Assembly: GCA_029567325.1 (NCBI GenBank)
Contig: JAKQLF010000065.1
Coordinates: 1 to 44,657, forward strand
Source: Bacteroidota bacterium
GTDB lineage: Bacteria > Bacteroidota > Bacteroidia > Chitinophagales > Saprospiraceae
DNA length: 44,657 bases
Reading direction: 5' to 3'
Below, piece by piece: positions 24,878-34,640 of the stretch. Within the stretch, counting starts at the first letter, position 1. Every line of letters begins with the position of its first letter. The translations under genes were made by a program, and so were the position numbers. The notes below the pieces were generated by a model that saw only the letters and a list, made by a program, of their open reading frames with translations, was not told the DNA's origin and ran no database searches.

Positions 24878-25846
24878 TTAGGTCTTTGGCAGTAGTGGTG
24901 GTTTCTTTTTGAATGCAATGATCAATCCACAAATGATGACGAATAAAATACCCAACCAAGTGATCAGAGAAGGTATAGGGTCTGACAAAAGAATGCCAAA
25001 TAATATAGAAAATACAATGTTGCTGTAACCTACAGCAGCTATTATTCCAGTCTTTTGATGGCTGAATGCTTTGGTTAAATAGATTTGACCAAACAATGCA
25101 GCAATTCCCAATAACAAAACCCAACCTAGATCTCTCCATTGAGGCCAAACCCATTTCTCTATGATAAAATCAAAATCAGGATTGTAAAAAAAATGGCCTA
25201 TGACCATAGATATAACGGGTAAAACGATTCCCGCAGCCATAAAAGAAAAAACGATCACTTTGGTGTCATAATAGTCTCGCAACCCGCGGATACTCAGATA
25301 TGCACTCCCTGTTAACACAGCATTGCTAAAACCAATGGTGTTGCTTTTGAGACTCAAGGAACTTACACTTATTTGAGGGAAGAAAATCATACATATTCCT
25401 GCAAAGCCCACCAATACAGCTAGCCATTCTTTGGGTTCGAGTTTTTCACCAAATGCAAAAATGCTCATGATGGCTAAAAATACAGGATACGATTGCTGAT
25501 AAGTAATGGCAACTGCAAGGCCAATTTTTGAAATACTGTAGAAAAATGCATAAAGTGCGATCGTACCTATCACTCCTCTAAAAATCAACAATGCAATTTT
25601 TCCGCCTTTCTGTACAGCAGGAATTCTATATAACGCATAAATGATAAAAGGAATACCAACTAAATTTCTAAATAAAACCAACTCAATGGGGCCTATATCA
25701 TTGCGCAAAATTCTGGTGCACGCTCCTGTGAGTGCAAAACAAAATGAAGCGATGAGCATGTAAATGATGCCTGCATTGGCGTCTACTTGTTCACTGTGCT
25801 CATCAACATTTATTGGGTTATTGTTTGAAGCAAGTACTTTAGTCAT
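24878..25846 (-). CDS. EamA/DMT family transporter
   Basis: A 322-residue protein with about ten transmembrane segments in two EamA repeats (IIYMLIASFCFALTGACTRI for the first, LLLGIAALFGQIYLTKAF in the second) and an acidic N-terminal extension. The substrate is unknown; members export amino acids, nucleotide sugars or other metabolites. The minus strand has TAATTTTG at 25864-25857, a -7-like box 10 nt before the ATG. Confidence 0.92.
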   Translation of the reverse strand: MTKVLASNNNPINVDEHSEQVDANAGIIYMLIASFCFALTGACTRILRNDIGPIELVLFRNLVGIPFIIYALYRIPAVQKGGKIALLIFRGVIGTIALYAFFYSISKIGLAVAITYQQSYPVFLAIMSIFAFGEKLEPKEWLAVLVGFAGICMIFFPQISVSSLSLKSNTIGFSNAVLTGSAYLSIRGLRDYYDTKVIVFSFMAAGIVLPVISMVIGHFFYNPDFDFIIEKWVWPQWRDLGWVLLLGIAALFGQIYLTKAFSHQKTGIIAAVGYSNIVFSILFGILLSDPIPSLITWLGILFVIICGLIIAFKKKPPLLPKT

Positions 25847-26031
25847 ACCTAATTTGCAAAATTAAAATTAAGGCATTTTTTTGAAAAAAAACAAGAAATT
25901 GAAAAACTTGGATGACCTTCAGCTTGAATACATGGATTCAAAATTTATTTGACAGTAATTATGAAAAGTTGCAATTCATATGTCGGAATAATGATATCTT
26001 CATTTTAATAAAATCAAAATAAAAATAGGCC

Positions 26032-27408
26032 ATGCACATAAGACTCCATGTTAAAATAATGTTGGTTTTAGGTACTTTCATTTTTTTATTTCTGGCTTGT
26101 AAAGAAAGTTCGTCAATTCCATCTTCAGAAATAAATCCAGATTTAAGCACATTCAAAATAGAAATTAGTACAGCCGCTGATCAGCATTTCAAAACTTGGT
26201 TCCCCAAAATAATCGATACCATCAATGGCGGTTATTATACAAATTTTGAGTATGACTGGAAGATGTCAGACCAACAAGAAAAAATGTTGGTGACTCAAGC
26301 CAGAGCATTATGGGCGGCTTCTATTGCTAGTCAGTATTATCCACACGATTCAACATTCAAAATCGCTGCTGATCATGGATTTGCATTTCTTACCAATCAA
26401 ATGTGGGATGAAGTCAATGGAGGTTTTTATCTCAATTATCCAAAGACCCATTCCGGTGAAATTTCCTATAAACTATTGTATGGCAATGCCTTTGCGTTGT
26501 ATGCTCTGGCTGAATATGCCAAAATAAATGATTCAAAAAAGGTCATTAAATGGATCGAAAAGACCTTTCAGTGGATGGACTTCAAAGCGCGTAGACCTGG
26601 TGAGTCTGGATATTACAACATCATTACCGACACATCACAAGACAAAAATTCGGCAGCATATCTCAAGTTTGCTGGTTCAATAGGTTGGGGAAATCCCGAT
26701 TGGAAGGATCAAAACACTTCCATTCATTTATTGGAGGCATTTACAAATGCTTATGTAGTTTGGCCAGATGAACGACTCAAATTGAGGTTGGAAGAGATGC
26801 TTTTGATAGTTAGAGATAAAATGGTCAATGAAAAAAATGGACTCAATCTTTATTTTGACCAAGATTTCAAACCCATCACTTTTGTGGATGAGTCGCGGGA
26901 AACTATTCTCAAAAACATAAACTTAGATCACATATCCTTTGGACACAATATCGAAACGTCCTTTTTGATGATCGATGCTGCCAGGATTTTGTACGACACC
27001 ATTGATACCCTCACAATGAAAGTCGCCACCGCCCTTTTAGATCACACCATTGCGCATGGTTTTGGTCCAAATTACACTGGTATTTATGATAAAGCTTATC
27101 AGTTCAAAGGTAGTGATACATTGGAGATCGTAGCCAATCAAAAAACCTGGTGGGCACAGGCTGAAGCCTTACACACTCTGGTTTTATTTTCCAGCTTGCT
27201 TCCTGAGCGCAAAACAGAATTTATGAACATTGCCATTAAACTATGGGGCTACATGAAACAAAATATAATTGATTCTGAACACGGAGGTTGGTATGGCAAC
27301 GGTTTGGACAATAATCCTGAGTCCAAAACAGAAAGAAAAGCGCATCCATGGAAAGGGCCCTATCATGATGGCAGGGCTTTGTTGTTTTGTAAAATGTATT
27401 TACAATAG
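26032..27408 (+). CDS. AGE-family epimerase/isomerase lipoprotein (cellobiose 2-epimerase-like)
   Basis: A 458-residue protein with a lipobox ending FLAC, followed by an (alpha/alpha)6 barrel. Family blocks are NGGYYTNFEYDW, VTQARALWAAS, GGFYLNY, ISFGHNIETSFLMIDA, NQKTWWAQAEAL, HGGWYGNG and WKGPYHDGRALL, including the His residues that act as general acid/base in N-acylglucosamine and cellobiose 2-epimerases. A role in converting beta-glucan or mannan oligosaccharides is likely, because a GH9 endoglucanase follows. It is unusual in being an exported lipoprotein; many characterised members are cytoplasmic. A second ATG at 26059 is possible. Confidence 0.85.
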   Translation: MHIRLHVKIMLVLGTFIFLFLACKESSSIPSSEINPDLSTFKIEISTAADQHFKTWFPKIIDTINGGYYTNFEYDWKMSDQQEKMLVTQARALWAASIASQYYPHDSTFKIAADHGFAFLTNQMWDEVNGGFYLNYPKTHSGEISYKLLYGNAFALYALAEYAKINDSKKVIKWIEKTFQWMDFKARRPGESGYYNIITDTSQDKNSAAYLKFAGSIGWGNPDWKDQNTSIHLLEAFTNAYVVWPDERLKLRLEEMLLIVRDKMVNEKNGLNLYFDQDFKPITFVDESRETILKNINLDHISFGHNIETSFLMIDAARILYDTIDTLTMKVATALLDHTIAHGFGPNYTGIYDKAYQFKGSDTLEIVANQKTWWAQAEALHTLVLFSSLLPERKTEFMNIAIKLWGYMKQNIIDSEHGGWYGNGLDNNPESKTERKAHPWKGPYHDGRALLFCKMYLQ

Positions 27409-27555
27409 TGATCTTTTTTACGATAACGATTGACTAAATAGTTGACTTCAACTGTCACTTTTATTTGATAATTGTGAAAAAATACACGGTTTATTTCTGA
27501 TTTAAAATTATTGTTATATCATTGAATGAAGTTTAAAATCAGAAATTAAAAGCAC

Positions 27556-30021
27556 ATGTTTAGCAGAAAAAAGCACTTACAACTTACACTTTGCACCTTA
27601 TTTATCATTCTATTTTCAAACCAAATTCGTAGCCAACAACTGACTCTTTCTCCTGAAGGGTATTTCACCAGCAGAGGATTGGATGTGACTGTTTTTGATG
27701 ACATATATCCTGATGGGCATCAAACAGGAGTCACGGTGATACAACACGGCGAACGCACCATTGCTAATGGAGATTTGCGTTTGGAAATTTCTCCCGGGCA
27801 ATGGTCTCCTGTACCAAAAGGTGGAAAAAAAACAGTAGATACTTTACAAAATATCATCATTCAGGAATTATGGTATCCAGATTCTTCAAAAAACAGAGTC
27901 GGTTTTAACCCCATAATTTATCCAGATCTTAGATTTAAGTATCGGGTGAAAGTGCAACCTACCAAAGGACATGCTTTCAGAATCACCGTTGATTTGGACG
28001 AAGAAATCCCAAAAGAATGGGTAGGCAAAATTGGATTTAATCTAGAAATATTCCCTGGTCAAGTATTTGGTAAGACCTACAGCGGAGGAGGTAAGACCGG
28101 TATTTTCACGCCTTCACCTTATGGGCCAGTTGGTTTACAAAAAGATGGAGAAATGTTGGGTATGGCTTTGTGCCAAGGCAAGGAAATCATCATTTCACCT
28201 GAAGATGAGCGGTATGCAGCCAAATTCATTTCTCATATGGGTGAATTGGTTCTTTGGGACGGAAGGACCAATCACAACAATGGTTGGTTTATTGTGAGGG
28301 CAGAGGTTGCAGCAGGCAAGACCAAAAACGTCATCGATATCGAAGTTGATCCTACCGTGATCGAAGGTTGGGAGTATGAGCCAGTTGTGCAAATTTCACA
28401 AGTAGGTTATTACCCGGGACAAAACAAAATGGCTGTAATTGAAACAGATAAGGCACACAAAAATAACTTACCATTAGTACTATACAGACATGATAATGGT
28501 GGAAAATCCATAGCAAAAACCATGATTCCAACTTTATGGGGGGATTTTCTGAGGTATCAATATTTCACTGCGGATTTTAGCGATATTAAAGAAGAAGGTA
28601 TTTACTCCCTTGCTTATGGCGAGTCAAAAACAAATGCTTTCAGAATAGACAAAAATTTGTTGGATCGGGATGTATGGCAACCCGTGATAGACTACTTCAT
28701 GCCAGTACAAATGTGTCATATGCGGGTAAACGAAAAATATAGGGTTTGGCACGACTTCTGTCATTTGGATGATGCTTTGATGGCACCTATCGACACCAAT
28801 CATTTCGACGGCTACAAACAAGGACCATCAACTTTGACCAAATTCAAACCTCTTCAACCGGTAAAAGGGCTCAATCAAGGTGGCTGGCATGATGCTGGAG
28901 ATTATGACTTAAGGGTGGAATCACAAATAGGAGATGTTATGAATCTCGCATTGATGCTGGAAGAGTTTGACATAGATGACTACGACGCGACTGCGATTGA
29001 CTTCAAAAAGAAAATTGTAGAAATTCACCAACAAGATGGCATTCCAGATTTGGTACAACAAATAGAACATGGCCTTTCATCCATTTTGGGAGGTTATAGA
29101 GCCATGGGTAGATTGTATAGAGGAATTATTTCCAATCATTTGCGACAATATGTTCTTTTGGGTGATGCATCATCGATGACTGACCAAGTATGGGACAAAA
29201 ACCCTGGCCTTGGTGACGATGATAGATGGGTATTTACAGAAGAGAACCCAGATAGAGAACTCAATGTTGCTGCAGGTTTGGCGGCTACTTCAAGGGTGCT
29301 CAAAAAATACAATCCAACACTTGCAAAAGAATGTATGGATGTGGCCATTGTATTGTTCCAAAAGGCAGCTCCAAAAATAAGGAGGCCAAGTGGTAAGCTC
29401 AGAACGCTGGTAGAATTTGCATTAACAACAGAAGACCAAAAGTGGGTCAATGAAATCATTACCATTAAGTCCGATGTTTTATCTAGTTTTGATCGAGTTG
29501 GATTTCATGTGGGCAGAATCAAACACATGATCAAAGACCAAGACTTACTCAAAGAGCTAGATCAAAAAGCAGAACTTCTGGGCAATAAATTGAGAGCTAA
29601 TGCAAAAGCTGACTCTCCATATGGCGTTCCCTACAAACCCAATATTTGGGGTGCAGGTTGGACGCTTCAAGAGTTTGGTGTTGATCAATATTATTTCTGT
29701 AAATCTTGGCCAGACCGAGGCTTTACGGATTTGTATGCCAATGCACTCAATTTCATCCTTGGTGTTCATCCAGGAAATAATACAGCCTCTTTTGCTAGCG
29801 GAATTGGTTCAAATTCACTTTTAGTTGCTTATGGTGTGAACAGAGCTGATTGGTCTTATATTCCGGGTGGGGTCGGTTCTGGTACTGCATTAATAAGGCC
29901 CAATTTGCCAGAGCTCAAGACCTGGCCATATTTCTGGCAACAAACAGAATATGTAATGGGTGGAGGGTCTACAGATTTTATGTTTTTGGTATTGGCGGTG
30001 AGGAAATTGATGTCCAATTAA
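27556..30021 (+). CDS. Glycoside hydrolase family 9 endoglucanase
   Basis: An 821-residue secreted protein with signal peptide (ends NQIRSQQ). Residues about 30-270 form a beta-rich domain I cannot name. About 275-370 is a cellulase N-terminal Ig-like domain (VVQISQVGYYPGQNKMAVIE). From about 390 on is the GH9 (alpha/alpha)6 catalytic domain, with GGWHDAGDYDLR (catalytic Asp pair near 444), the LGVHPGNNTASF block, and the acid Glu in QQTEYVMGGGSTDF near 797. It cleaves beta-1,4-glucans. It has no T9SS tail, unlike the other hydrolases here. It lies 147 bp after the epimerase gene and is probably functionally linked. Confidence 0.95.
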   Translation: MFSRKKHLQLTLCTLFIILFSNQIRSQQLTLSPEGYFTSRGLDVTVFDDIYPDGHQTGVTVIQHGERTIANGDLRLEISPGQWSPVPKGGKKTVDTLQNIIIQELWYPDSSKNRVGFNPIIYPDLRFKYRVKVQPTKGHAFRITVDLDEEIPKEWVGKIGFNLEIFPGQVFGKTYSGGGKTGIFTPSPYGPVGLQKDGEMLGMALCQGKEIIISPEDERYAAKFISHMGELVLWDGRTNHNNGWFIVRAEVAAGKTKNVIDIEVDPTVIEGWEYEPVVQISQVGYYPGQNKMAVIETDKAHKNNLPLVLYRHDNGGKSIAKTMIPTLWGDFLRYQYFTADFSDIKEEGIYSLAYGESKTNAFRIDKNLLDRDVWQPVIDYFMPVQMCHMRVNEKYRVWHDFCHLDDALMAPIDTNHFDGYKQGPSTLTKFKPLQPVKGLNQGGWHDAGDYDLRVESQIGDVMNLALMLEEFDIDDYDATAIDFKKKIVEIHQQDGIPDLVQQIEHGLSSILGGYRAMGRLYRGIISNHLRQYVLLGDASSMTDQVWDKNPGLGDDDRWVFTEENPDRELNVAAGLAATSRVLKKYNPTLAKECMDVAIVLFQKAAPKIRRPSGKLRTLVEFALTTEDQKWVNEIITIKSDVLSSFDRVGFHVGRIKHMIKDQDLLKELDQKAELLGNKLRANAKADSPYGVPYKPNIWGAGWTLQEFGVDQYYFCKSWPDRGFTDLYANALNFILGVHPGNNTASFASGIGSNSLLVAYGVNRADWSYIPGGVGSGTALIRPNLPELKTWPYFWQQTEYVMGGGSTDFMFLVLAVRKLMSN

Positions 30022-30122
30022 TTCAATCCCTTGCAGAAGCAGGGACACGTGGAGTTCAATGGGAGTTCAATGGGAGTTCAATAGGAGTTAAATGGGAGTT
30101 CAATTAGGTCAAGGAGTTTAAA

Positions 30123-30209
30123 GGAATTATTGTAGAGTCGCAAAATTTTGCGGCTTCACGAATATTTTTTCAAAGGTGGGCAATGCCTTGTCATTAACAA
30201 GAACAGGGG
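30123..30209. repeat. Array module B, copy 1
   Basis: 87 bp beginning GGAATTATTGTAGAG. It contains the perfect 14-bp palindrome CGCAAAATTTTGCG (30139-30152) and a CTTGT/ACAAG hairpin near the right end. Confidence 0.9.
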
Positions 30210-30269
30210 AGTTCAATCCCTTGCAGAAGCAGGGACAGGTTGGATTTCAATTATGTTAATGAATTTAGA

Positions 30270-30356
30270 GGAATTATTGGAGAGTCGCAAAATTTTGCGG
30301 CTTCACGAATATTTTTACAAAGGTGGGCAATGCCTTGTCATTAACAAGAACAGGGG
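30270..30356. repeat. Array module B, copy 2
   Basis: 87 bp, differing from copy 1 at two positions by eye; palindrome and CTTGT/ACAAG hairpin unchanged. It begins 147 bp after copy 1. Confidence 0.9.
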
Positions 30357-30480
30357 AGTTCAATGGGAGTTCAATAGGAGTTCAATAGTAGTTCAATGGA
30401 GTTCAATGGAGTTCAATAAGAGTTCAATCCCTTGCAGAAGCAGGGACAGGTTGGAGTTCAATTATGTCAATGAATTTAAT

Positions 30481-30567
30481 GGAATTATTGGAGAGATGCA
30501 AAATTTTGCGGCTTCACGAATATTTTTACAACGGTGGGCAATGCCTTGTCATTAACAAGGACAGGTG
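30481..30567. repeat. Array module B, copy 3
   Basis: 87 bp, with a few more changes, including one base of the palindrome arm (TGCAAAATTTTGCG). It begins 211 bp after copy 2, the larger distance coming from extra ~11-bp spacer units. Confidence 0.9.
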
Positions 30568-30700
30568 GATTTCAATCCCTTTACAGAACCAAAAACAGGT
30601 AGGTAAAGGTCAATTTTGGATTTCATCGTAGCTCAAATCTGAAAAGCTGACAGCTGAAAACTGATAACTGATTGCTGACAGCCAAAACTGGCTCTAGCCT

Positions 30701-32455
30701 TTATTCATCAACACTTGCATCAACCCCAAAATAATAATTTTTGACACCTGCATTCGTCACAATTTGGAACATAAACGCACCGCCTTCATCATTGTGCTGG
30801 TAACAAAAAGGGGCCGTTTGTGGCTTCCCGATAAACTGCAATTGGCTCAAAAAAGGCTCTGGATTTGCCACCTCTATCTTGCTTTGTAATTTTTCAAAGG
30901 CTTGTTCTTCTGTCAAACAAGAAAGTATGATGGGGCTTACTTTCTGTTTATATCCTGGTTTTGTGTGAATGTCAATAACTCCGTTTCTTGCCAAAGCGCC
31001 AAAGTTATATCGGGTTGTTTTGAGCTGTCGGTACAAGGATATAGAATCCACTTCATTGTATGGAATGTCAAAAACATCAGAAGATTTTTCTTGAATAATA
31101 CCGTTTACCAGCAAAGTTGGTGACTCAGGAAAAGGATTACGGGTATCCAAATTGAGCATCTTGATATCGTCTTCCTTATTTTTATTCTTAATGACTTTTA
31201 TCTGAGGTAGAGCCTCTGTAAAAAACAATTTGACGGATTCAAAAGGTTGATAAACTGACAGTTTGATGTGATCGTCTGCATTGACTCCCTCCACTTCATA
31301 AATCTTTTTCTCGGCCAAAGCAATTTCATTTTTATAAATGCTTTGGATGATCAGACTTTTACTAATGTTGGATTTGATCAACGCCATGGATTTTGGATCA
31401 AGGTTTGCTTTTTGCATGATTCCACATTTCCAAATCGGCTGCAGCCAACGTTGTTCTACTTCTGCATTGATGTTGGCAGAAGAGATGACATCCAAAAATT
31501 GGCCTTTTTGATCACCATAAACCCCCGGAATGCGCAATACATAAAGTAGATCTTGCGGTGCTTTTCTCAATTGATAAATTCTTTTTGCACCACTGTGAAA
31601 AAAACCTGGTAATTTATGCTGGGTTGGCACAAAATATAACATTGCGAAATCGTATAACCAATCTGTCTCCGTCGTAAAATAGCTCATGGCGGAAACGGCA
31701 GCAAAATTTTCTGCTTTTGATATGCAAATCAAAGGCGTATTTTCATTTATCAATTCATCAAAACAGATTTGGCTTCTGGCATTTTTATCATTGTGAATGA
31801 CCTCCAAATTTCCTTGGCTGACATTATTTAAAGCAATTGCTCCCTTTGTATTGATGATATTATTTACACGTTCTATTGCTAATCCACAAGGTACTTCATT
31901 GGTAAATTCAATCATATGACCATTCTGCAATCCTTTGGGCACCTCTTTGGCAACCACTGACTTATCCATGTTTTCGAAACAATCATTCAGGCTGGCATCG
32001 GTTTGTGGGTTTGAGGTCTTCAATGGACAATCACCCAATTTAATAAACCGATGATAGACCGTGTTTTCATCTCCTAAAATGTGAATGGTGGTGCTTTCTT
32101 CTATTTGAATTTTTGACAACTGTTGATCAAATATAGTGGCAGATAAAACATAAGTCCCAGGTTTTAGTGATTCTGATATGCGCAATTTACCGGTAAAAGA
32201 CGCTTTCTTTTCTGCATAAAGTTGGTGGCTGATTACCTTTCCTTCGAGATCATAAATCAACATATAGATCGTAGGAAAAACAGATGCACCACTACCCTTT
32301 TTTGCTAAAACTTCATCTTGATAAATACCAAACCATAGATCCTGGCCAGGAATGACTAGATTTTGATTGACAACCAGTGTCAACGGGTTATCCTGACTGA
32401 AACCAACACTAGTGTTGAGGACAAAAACTGCAAAGAATAATATTATCTTATTCAT
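30701..32455 (-). CDS. Secreted MG2-like / TonB plug-like domain protein
   Basis: A 584-residue protein with signal peptide (ends GFSQ). Residues about 25-130 look like an MG2 domain of the alpha-2-macroglobulin type (QDLWFGIYQDEV, LKPGTYVLSATI). Near 450-520 is a TonB-receptor plug-like segment (LLVNGIIQEKSSDVFDIPYN, then GVIDIHTKPG) without a following barrel. Such proteins accompany TonB-dependent receptors in Bacteroidota; function is not established. It is the last gene of a minus-strand operon, 19 bp after the second DUF4249 gene. Confidence 0.75.
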   Translation of the reverse strand: MNKIILFFAVFVLNTSVGFSQDNPLTLVVNQNLVIPGQDLWFGIYQDEVLAKKGSGASVFPTIYMLIYDLEGKVISHQLYAEKKASFTGKLRISESLKPGTYVLSATIFDQQLSKIQIEESTTIHILGDENTVYHRFIKLGDCPLKTSNPQTDASLNDCFENMDKSVVAKEVPKGLQNGHMIEFTNEVPCGLAIERVNNIINTKGAIALNNVSQGNLEVIHNDKNARSQICFDELINENTPLICISKAENFAAVSAMSYFTTETDWLYDFAMLYFVPTQHKLPGFFHSGAKRIYQLRKAPQDLLYVLRIPGVYGDQKGQFLDVISSANINAEVEQRWLQPIWKCGIMQKANLDPKSMALIKSNISKSLIIQSIYKNEIALAEKKIYEVEGVNADDHIKLSVYQPFESVKLFFTEALPQIKVIKNKNKEDDIKMLNLDTRNPFPESPTLLVNGIIQEKSSDVFDIPYNEVDSISLYRQLKTTRYNFGALARNGVIDIHTKPGYKQKVSPIILSCLTEEQAFEKLQSKIEVANPEPFLSQLQFIGKPQTAPFCYQHNDEGGAFMFQIVTNAGVKNYYFGVDASVDE

Positions 32456-32474
32456 AATAATCTATTATCATTTT

Positions 32475-33518
32475 TTATTGCCAATAAGACGGCCTTGTGG
32501 TACTAGAGTTTGATGAAATTGACAAGCAGTCGTAACAAGTCCTTGGTGGATTTCTGCTACAAACATTTATCCCAGGAACTCCAAGGTCATTGCTATTGGT
32601 AAAAATCCTTTTTACTGTTTTACTACCAACTGTGAAATTTCCATATGGAACTTCATTTTCATGCGAAGTGCAATAAATATTTCCGAATAGTCTACCCGGA
32701 GGTGGATCAAATAAGTCTTGTTCCTCCTTCAGAATTTTACCTAAATTATTCCAATAAACATAGGTTGTACTATCGACAGAATATTGATTGACCAAAAAAC
32801 TGAAACGGTATAAAAATCGAAAATCATGGTCTGTCTGAAAAACCTTCCGTTCAAGCAATCGGTTTTTGGGAAAAGAGCTTCCTGAAAAAGCATTGATTTT
32901 ACCCGTATCAAAATCTTGTTTGATATAACAAGATTTTGGAATTTGAAAACTACCAATGATGCCAATTTCGTGAAATTCATACTCCCCACTTATCCTATAA
33001 ACTGTGTAAATGGGCTTGCCATTAGCCTCTAAAGCAGTATTCAATACCAAATTAACGACTGACCTGCTATTCACTCGCCCATTTAAATCAACAACACTTT
33101 CCTCGCCTATTTCTGCCCTGACGGAATCAACAGGAGCATTGGCCATCATTTTTTGGTAAGTACTTTCATATTTATGATCACCAATAATCACCTCCAATTT
33201 GTAATGTCTACCTATTTCACCTTTGACTTCAGAAGCATATATTCCTTTTCCGATATATTTGAATGTATAATTACTTCCCTGATCGTCTGAAATCCAAACC
33301 GATGCATTTTCGATAGGGTCACCATTTGCCTGTGACTTGTCGATTTCCGAAGGTATTTTTCTTATTTCAATATATTTCATTTCAAGATCATCACTTAATT
33401 GCCCAGTGATATTGATGCGATCAAAAATTTTGTTGTTTTCAAAAGGTATCTCATCTATACAATTGAATTGAGAAAGAATAGAAGTCAGCGCTAATATATA
33501 TACCTTTTTTTTTATCAT
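32475..33518 (-). CDS. DUF4249 protein, second copy
   Basis: A 347-residue protein of the DUF4249 family, clearly paralogous to the preceding gene: both start their mature part with CI(D/K)EIPFENNK and share PPGR and CTSH blocks and the end TTRPSYW / TVRPAYW. The lipobox is poor (SQFNC), so lipidation is less certain than for its sister. DUF4249 proteins lie next to TonB receptors and are thought to be surface or periplasmic partners. It is 30 bp downstream of the first copy. Confidence 0.88.
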   Translation of the reverse strand: MIKKKVYILALTSILSQFNCIDEIPFENNKIFDRINITGQLSDDLEMKYIEIRKIPSEIDKSQANGDPIENASVWISDDQGSNYTFKYIGKGIYASEVKGEIGRHYKLEVIIGDHKYESTYQKMMANAPVDSVRAEIGEESVVDLNGRVNSRSVVNLVLNTALEANGKPIYTVYRISGEYEFHEIGIIGSFQIPKSCYIKQDFDTGKINAFSGSSFPKNRLLERKVFQTDHDFRFLYRFSFLVNQYSVDSTTYVYWNNLGKILKEEQDLFDPPPGRLFGNIYCTSHENEVPYGNFTVGSKTVKRIFTNSNDLGVPGINVCSRNPPRTCYDCLSISSNSSTTRPSYWQ

Positions 33519-33548
33519 TTCTACTTTAAAAAATATCTCTAAACAACA

Positions 33549-34628
33549 TTAAAAAACCCAATAAGCTGGTCTGACAGTGGTGCTATTTGGAAATAATCTG
33601 CAATCAATACATTCCCTTGGTCTTCTAGTTCCAAAACCTGTACAAAAATTCACCATTGGCACTCCTAGCTTTAAGGCACTTGTGAAAATCCTTTTAGAGG
33701 TGTATGATGCGACTGTAAAAAAGCCAAATGGCGCCTCATCTGGGTGTGATGTGCATTTGATATTATTTTCAAATCTTCCTGGAGGTGGGTCAAAAAGAGA
33801 TTGCTCTTCAGAAGTGATTTTTTTGATGGTGTTCCAATACTTTATCGTCTGTTTGTCGACTGAAAATTGCTCCACTAAATAGCTAAAATTATTCGCGAAT
33901 CGATAATCATAATCTTGTGTATGCAAAATTATTTCTCTTAACTGAAATTCGGGATAATCTTCTCCCGAAAATGCATTGATCCTTCCAAAATCAAAATTTT
34001 GCTTTATAAAACAAGTCCTGAGATCTGGTGCAATCCTGTCATCAACCTCCTTAAATTCGTGTTCTCCTTTCAATCTATAAATGACATTCAGTGGATTTTG
34101 CCCGTCAAATATTTTGGTATTTACCACTAAGTCTACAATTCTTCTATTTGAAACTGTCCCGTTGGTTGAAATAAACGACTTTAAGCTCAATGCAGGCCTT
34201 ATACTATCGATTTGAGCATTGGGCAAAATAGTGTGAAAATCACTTTCATAAGTGTGATCACCAATAGTCACTTCAAGTTTATACGATTTGCCAATTTCTC
34301 CAATGGCTTCAGTCCTGTATTTACCCATGCCAATGTAGGTGAAATCAAATGTTTTACCTTGATCATCGCGCACCAGCACCGTTGCATTTTCTATTGGATC
34401 ACCATTCGCTTGAGACTCCGAATTTTCATTGGGTATCTCTGCTATTTCTATTACATGGTAATCAATATCTTGGGTGACATCTCCAGTCAAAGGTCTATTC
34501 GTAAATTGACCACTGATGCTGATCCTGTTGAATGTTTTGTTGTTTTCAAAAGGAATCTCTTTGATGCAGCCGTTATAAAGAAAAATAATTGCAATCAGCG
34601 CTAATAAAGGCTTGTATTTATTGATCAT
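33549..34628 (-). CDS. DUF4249 lipoprotein, first copy
   Basis: A 359-residue protein with a good lipobox (LYNGC, Cys21) and an N-terminal beta-sandwich resembling a transthyretin-like domain (ENATVLVRDDQGKTF). Cys pairs near the C-terminus (FCTGF..RECIDC) are conserved with the second copy. It is 12 bp downstream of the TonB receptor and probably a substrate-binding partner of it. The substrate is not readable. Confidence 0.9.
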   Translation of the reverse strand: MINKYKPLLALIAIIFLYNGCIKEIPFENNKTFNRISISGQFTNRPLTGDVTQDIDYHVIEIAEIPNENSESQANGDPIENATVLVRDDQGKTFDFTYIGMGKYRTEAIGEIGKSYKLEVTIGDHTYESDFHTILPNAQIDSIRPALSLKSFISTNGTVSNRRIVDLVVNTKIFDGQNPLNVIYRLKGEHEFKEVDDRIAPDLRTCFIKQNFDFGRINAFSGEDYPEFQLREIILHTQDYDYRFANNFSYLVEQFSVDKQTIKYWNTIKKITSEEQSLFDPPPGRFENNIKCTSHPDEAPFGFFTVASYTSKRIFTSALKLGVPMVNFCTGFGTRRPRECIDCRLFPNSTTVRPAYWVF

Positions 34629-34640
34629 TTTTAAAAAGGT

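Larger units (their letters stand above)
30022..30596. repeat. Composite repeat array: three 87-bp units with minisatellite spacers
   Basis: Directly after the GH9 stop comes an array built from three modules. Module A (TTCAATCCCTTGCAGAAGCA, then GGGAC) lies at 30022-30046, 30212-30236, 30423-30447 and, degenerate, at 30571-30596. Module B is 87 bp long and occurs three times. Module C is an ~11-bp unit (GGGAGTTCAAT and variants) in variable copy number between them. Frames crossing the array translate only the repeats. The tail 30597-30700 has CTGATAACTGATTGCTGACAG-type simple repeats shared with the gap at 14.4 kb. Confidence 0.9.

Noticed and set aside
30148-30555. Plus-strand open frame with repeated LHEYFYKGGQCLVINKNRG
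   Set aside because: The repeated peptide is simply the 87-bp module B read in one frame; the third copy is in a different frame, and the spacers vary in length without keeping frame.
30022-30596. CRISPR array
   Set aside because: Units are 87 bp, the spacers are made of repeats themselves, and no cas gene is present.
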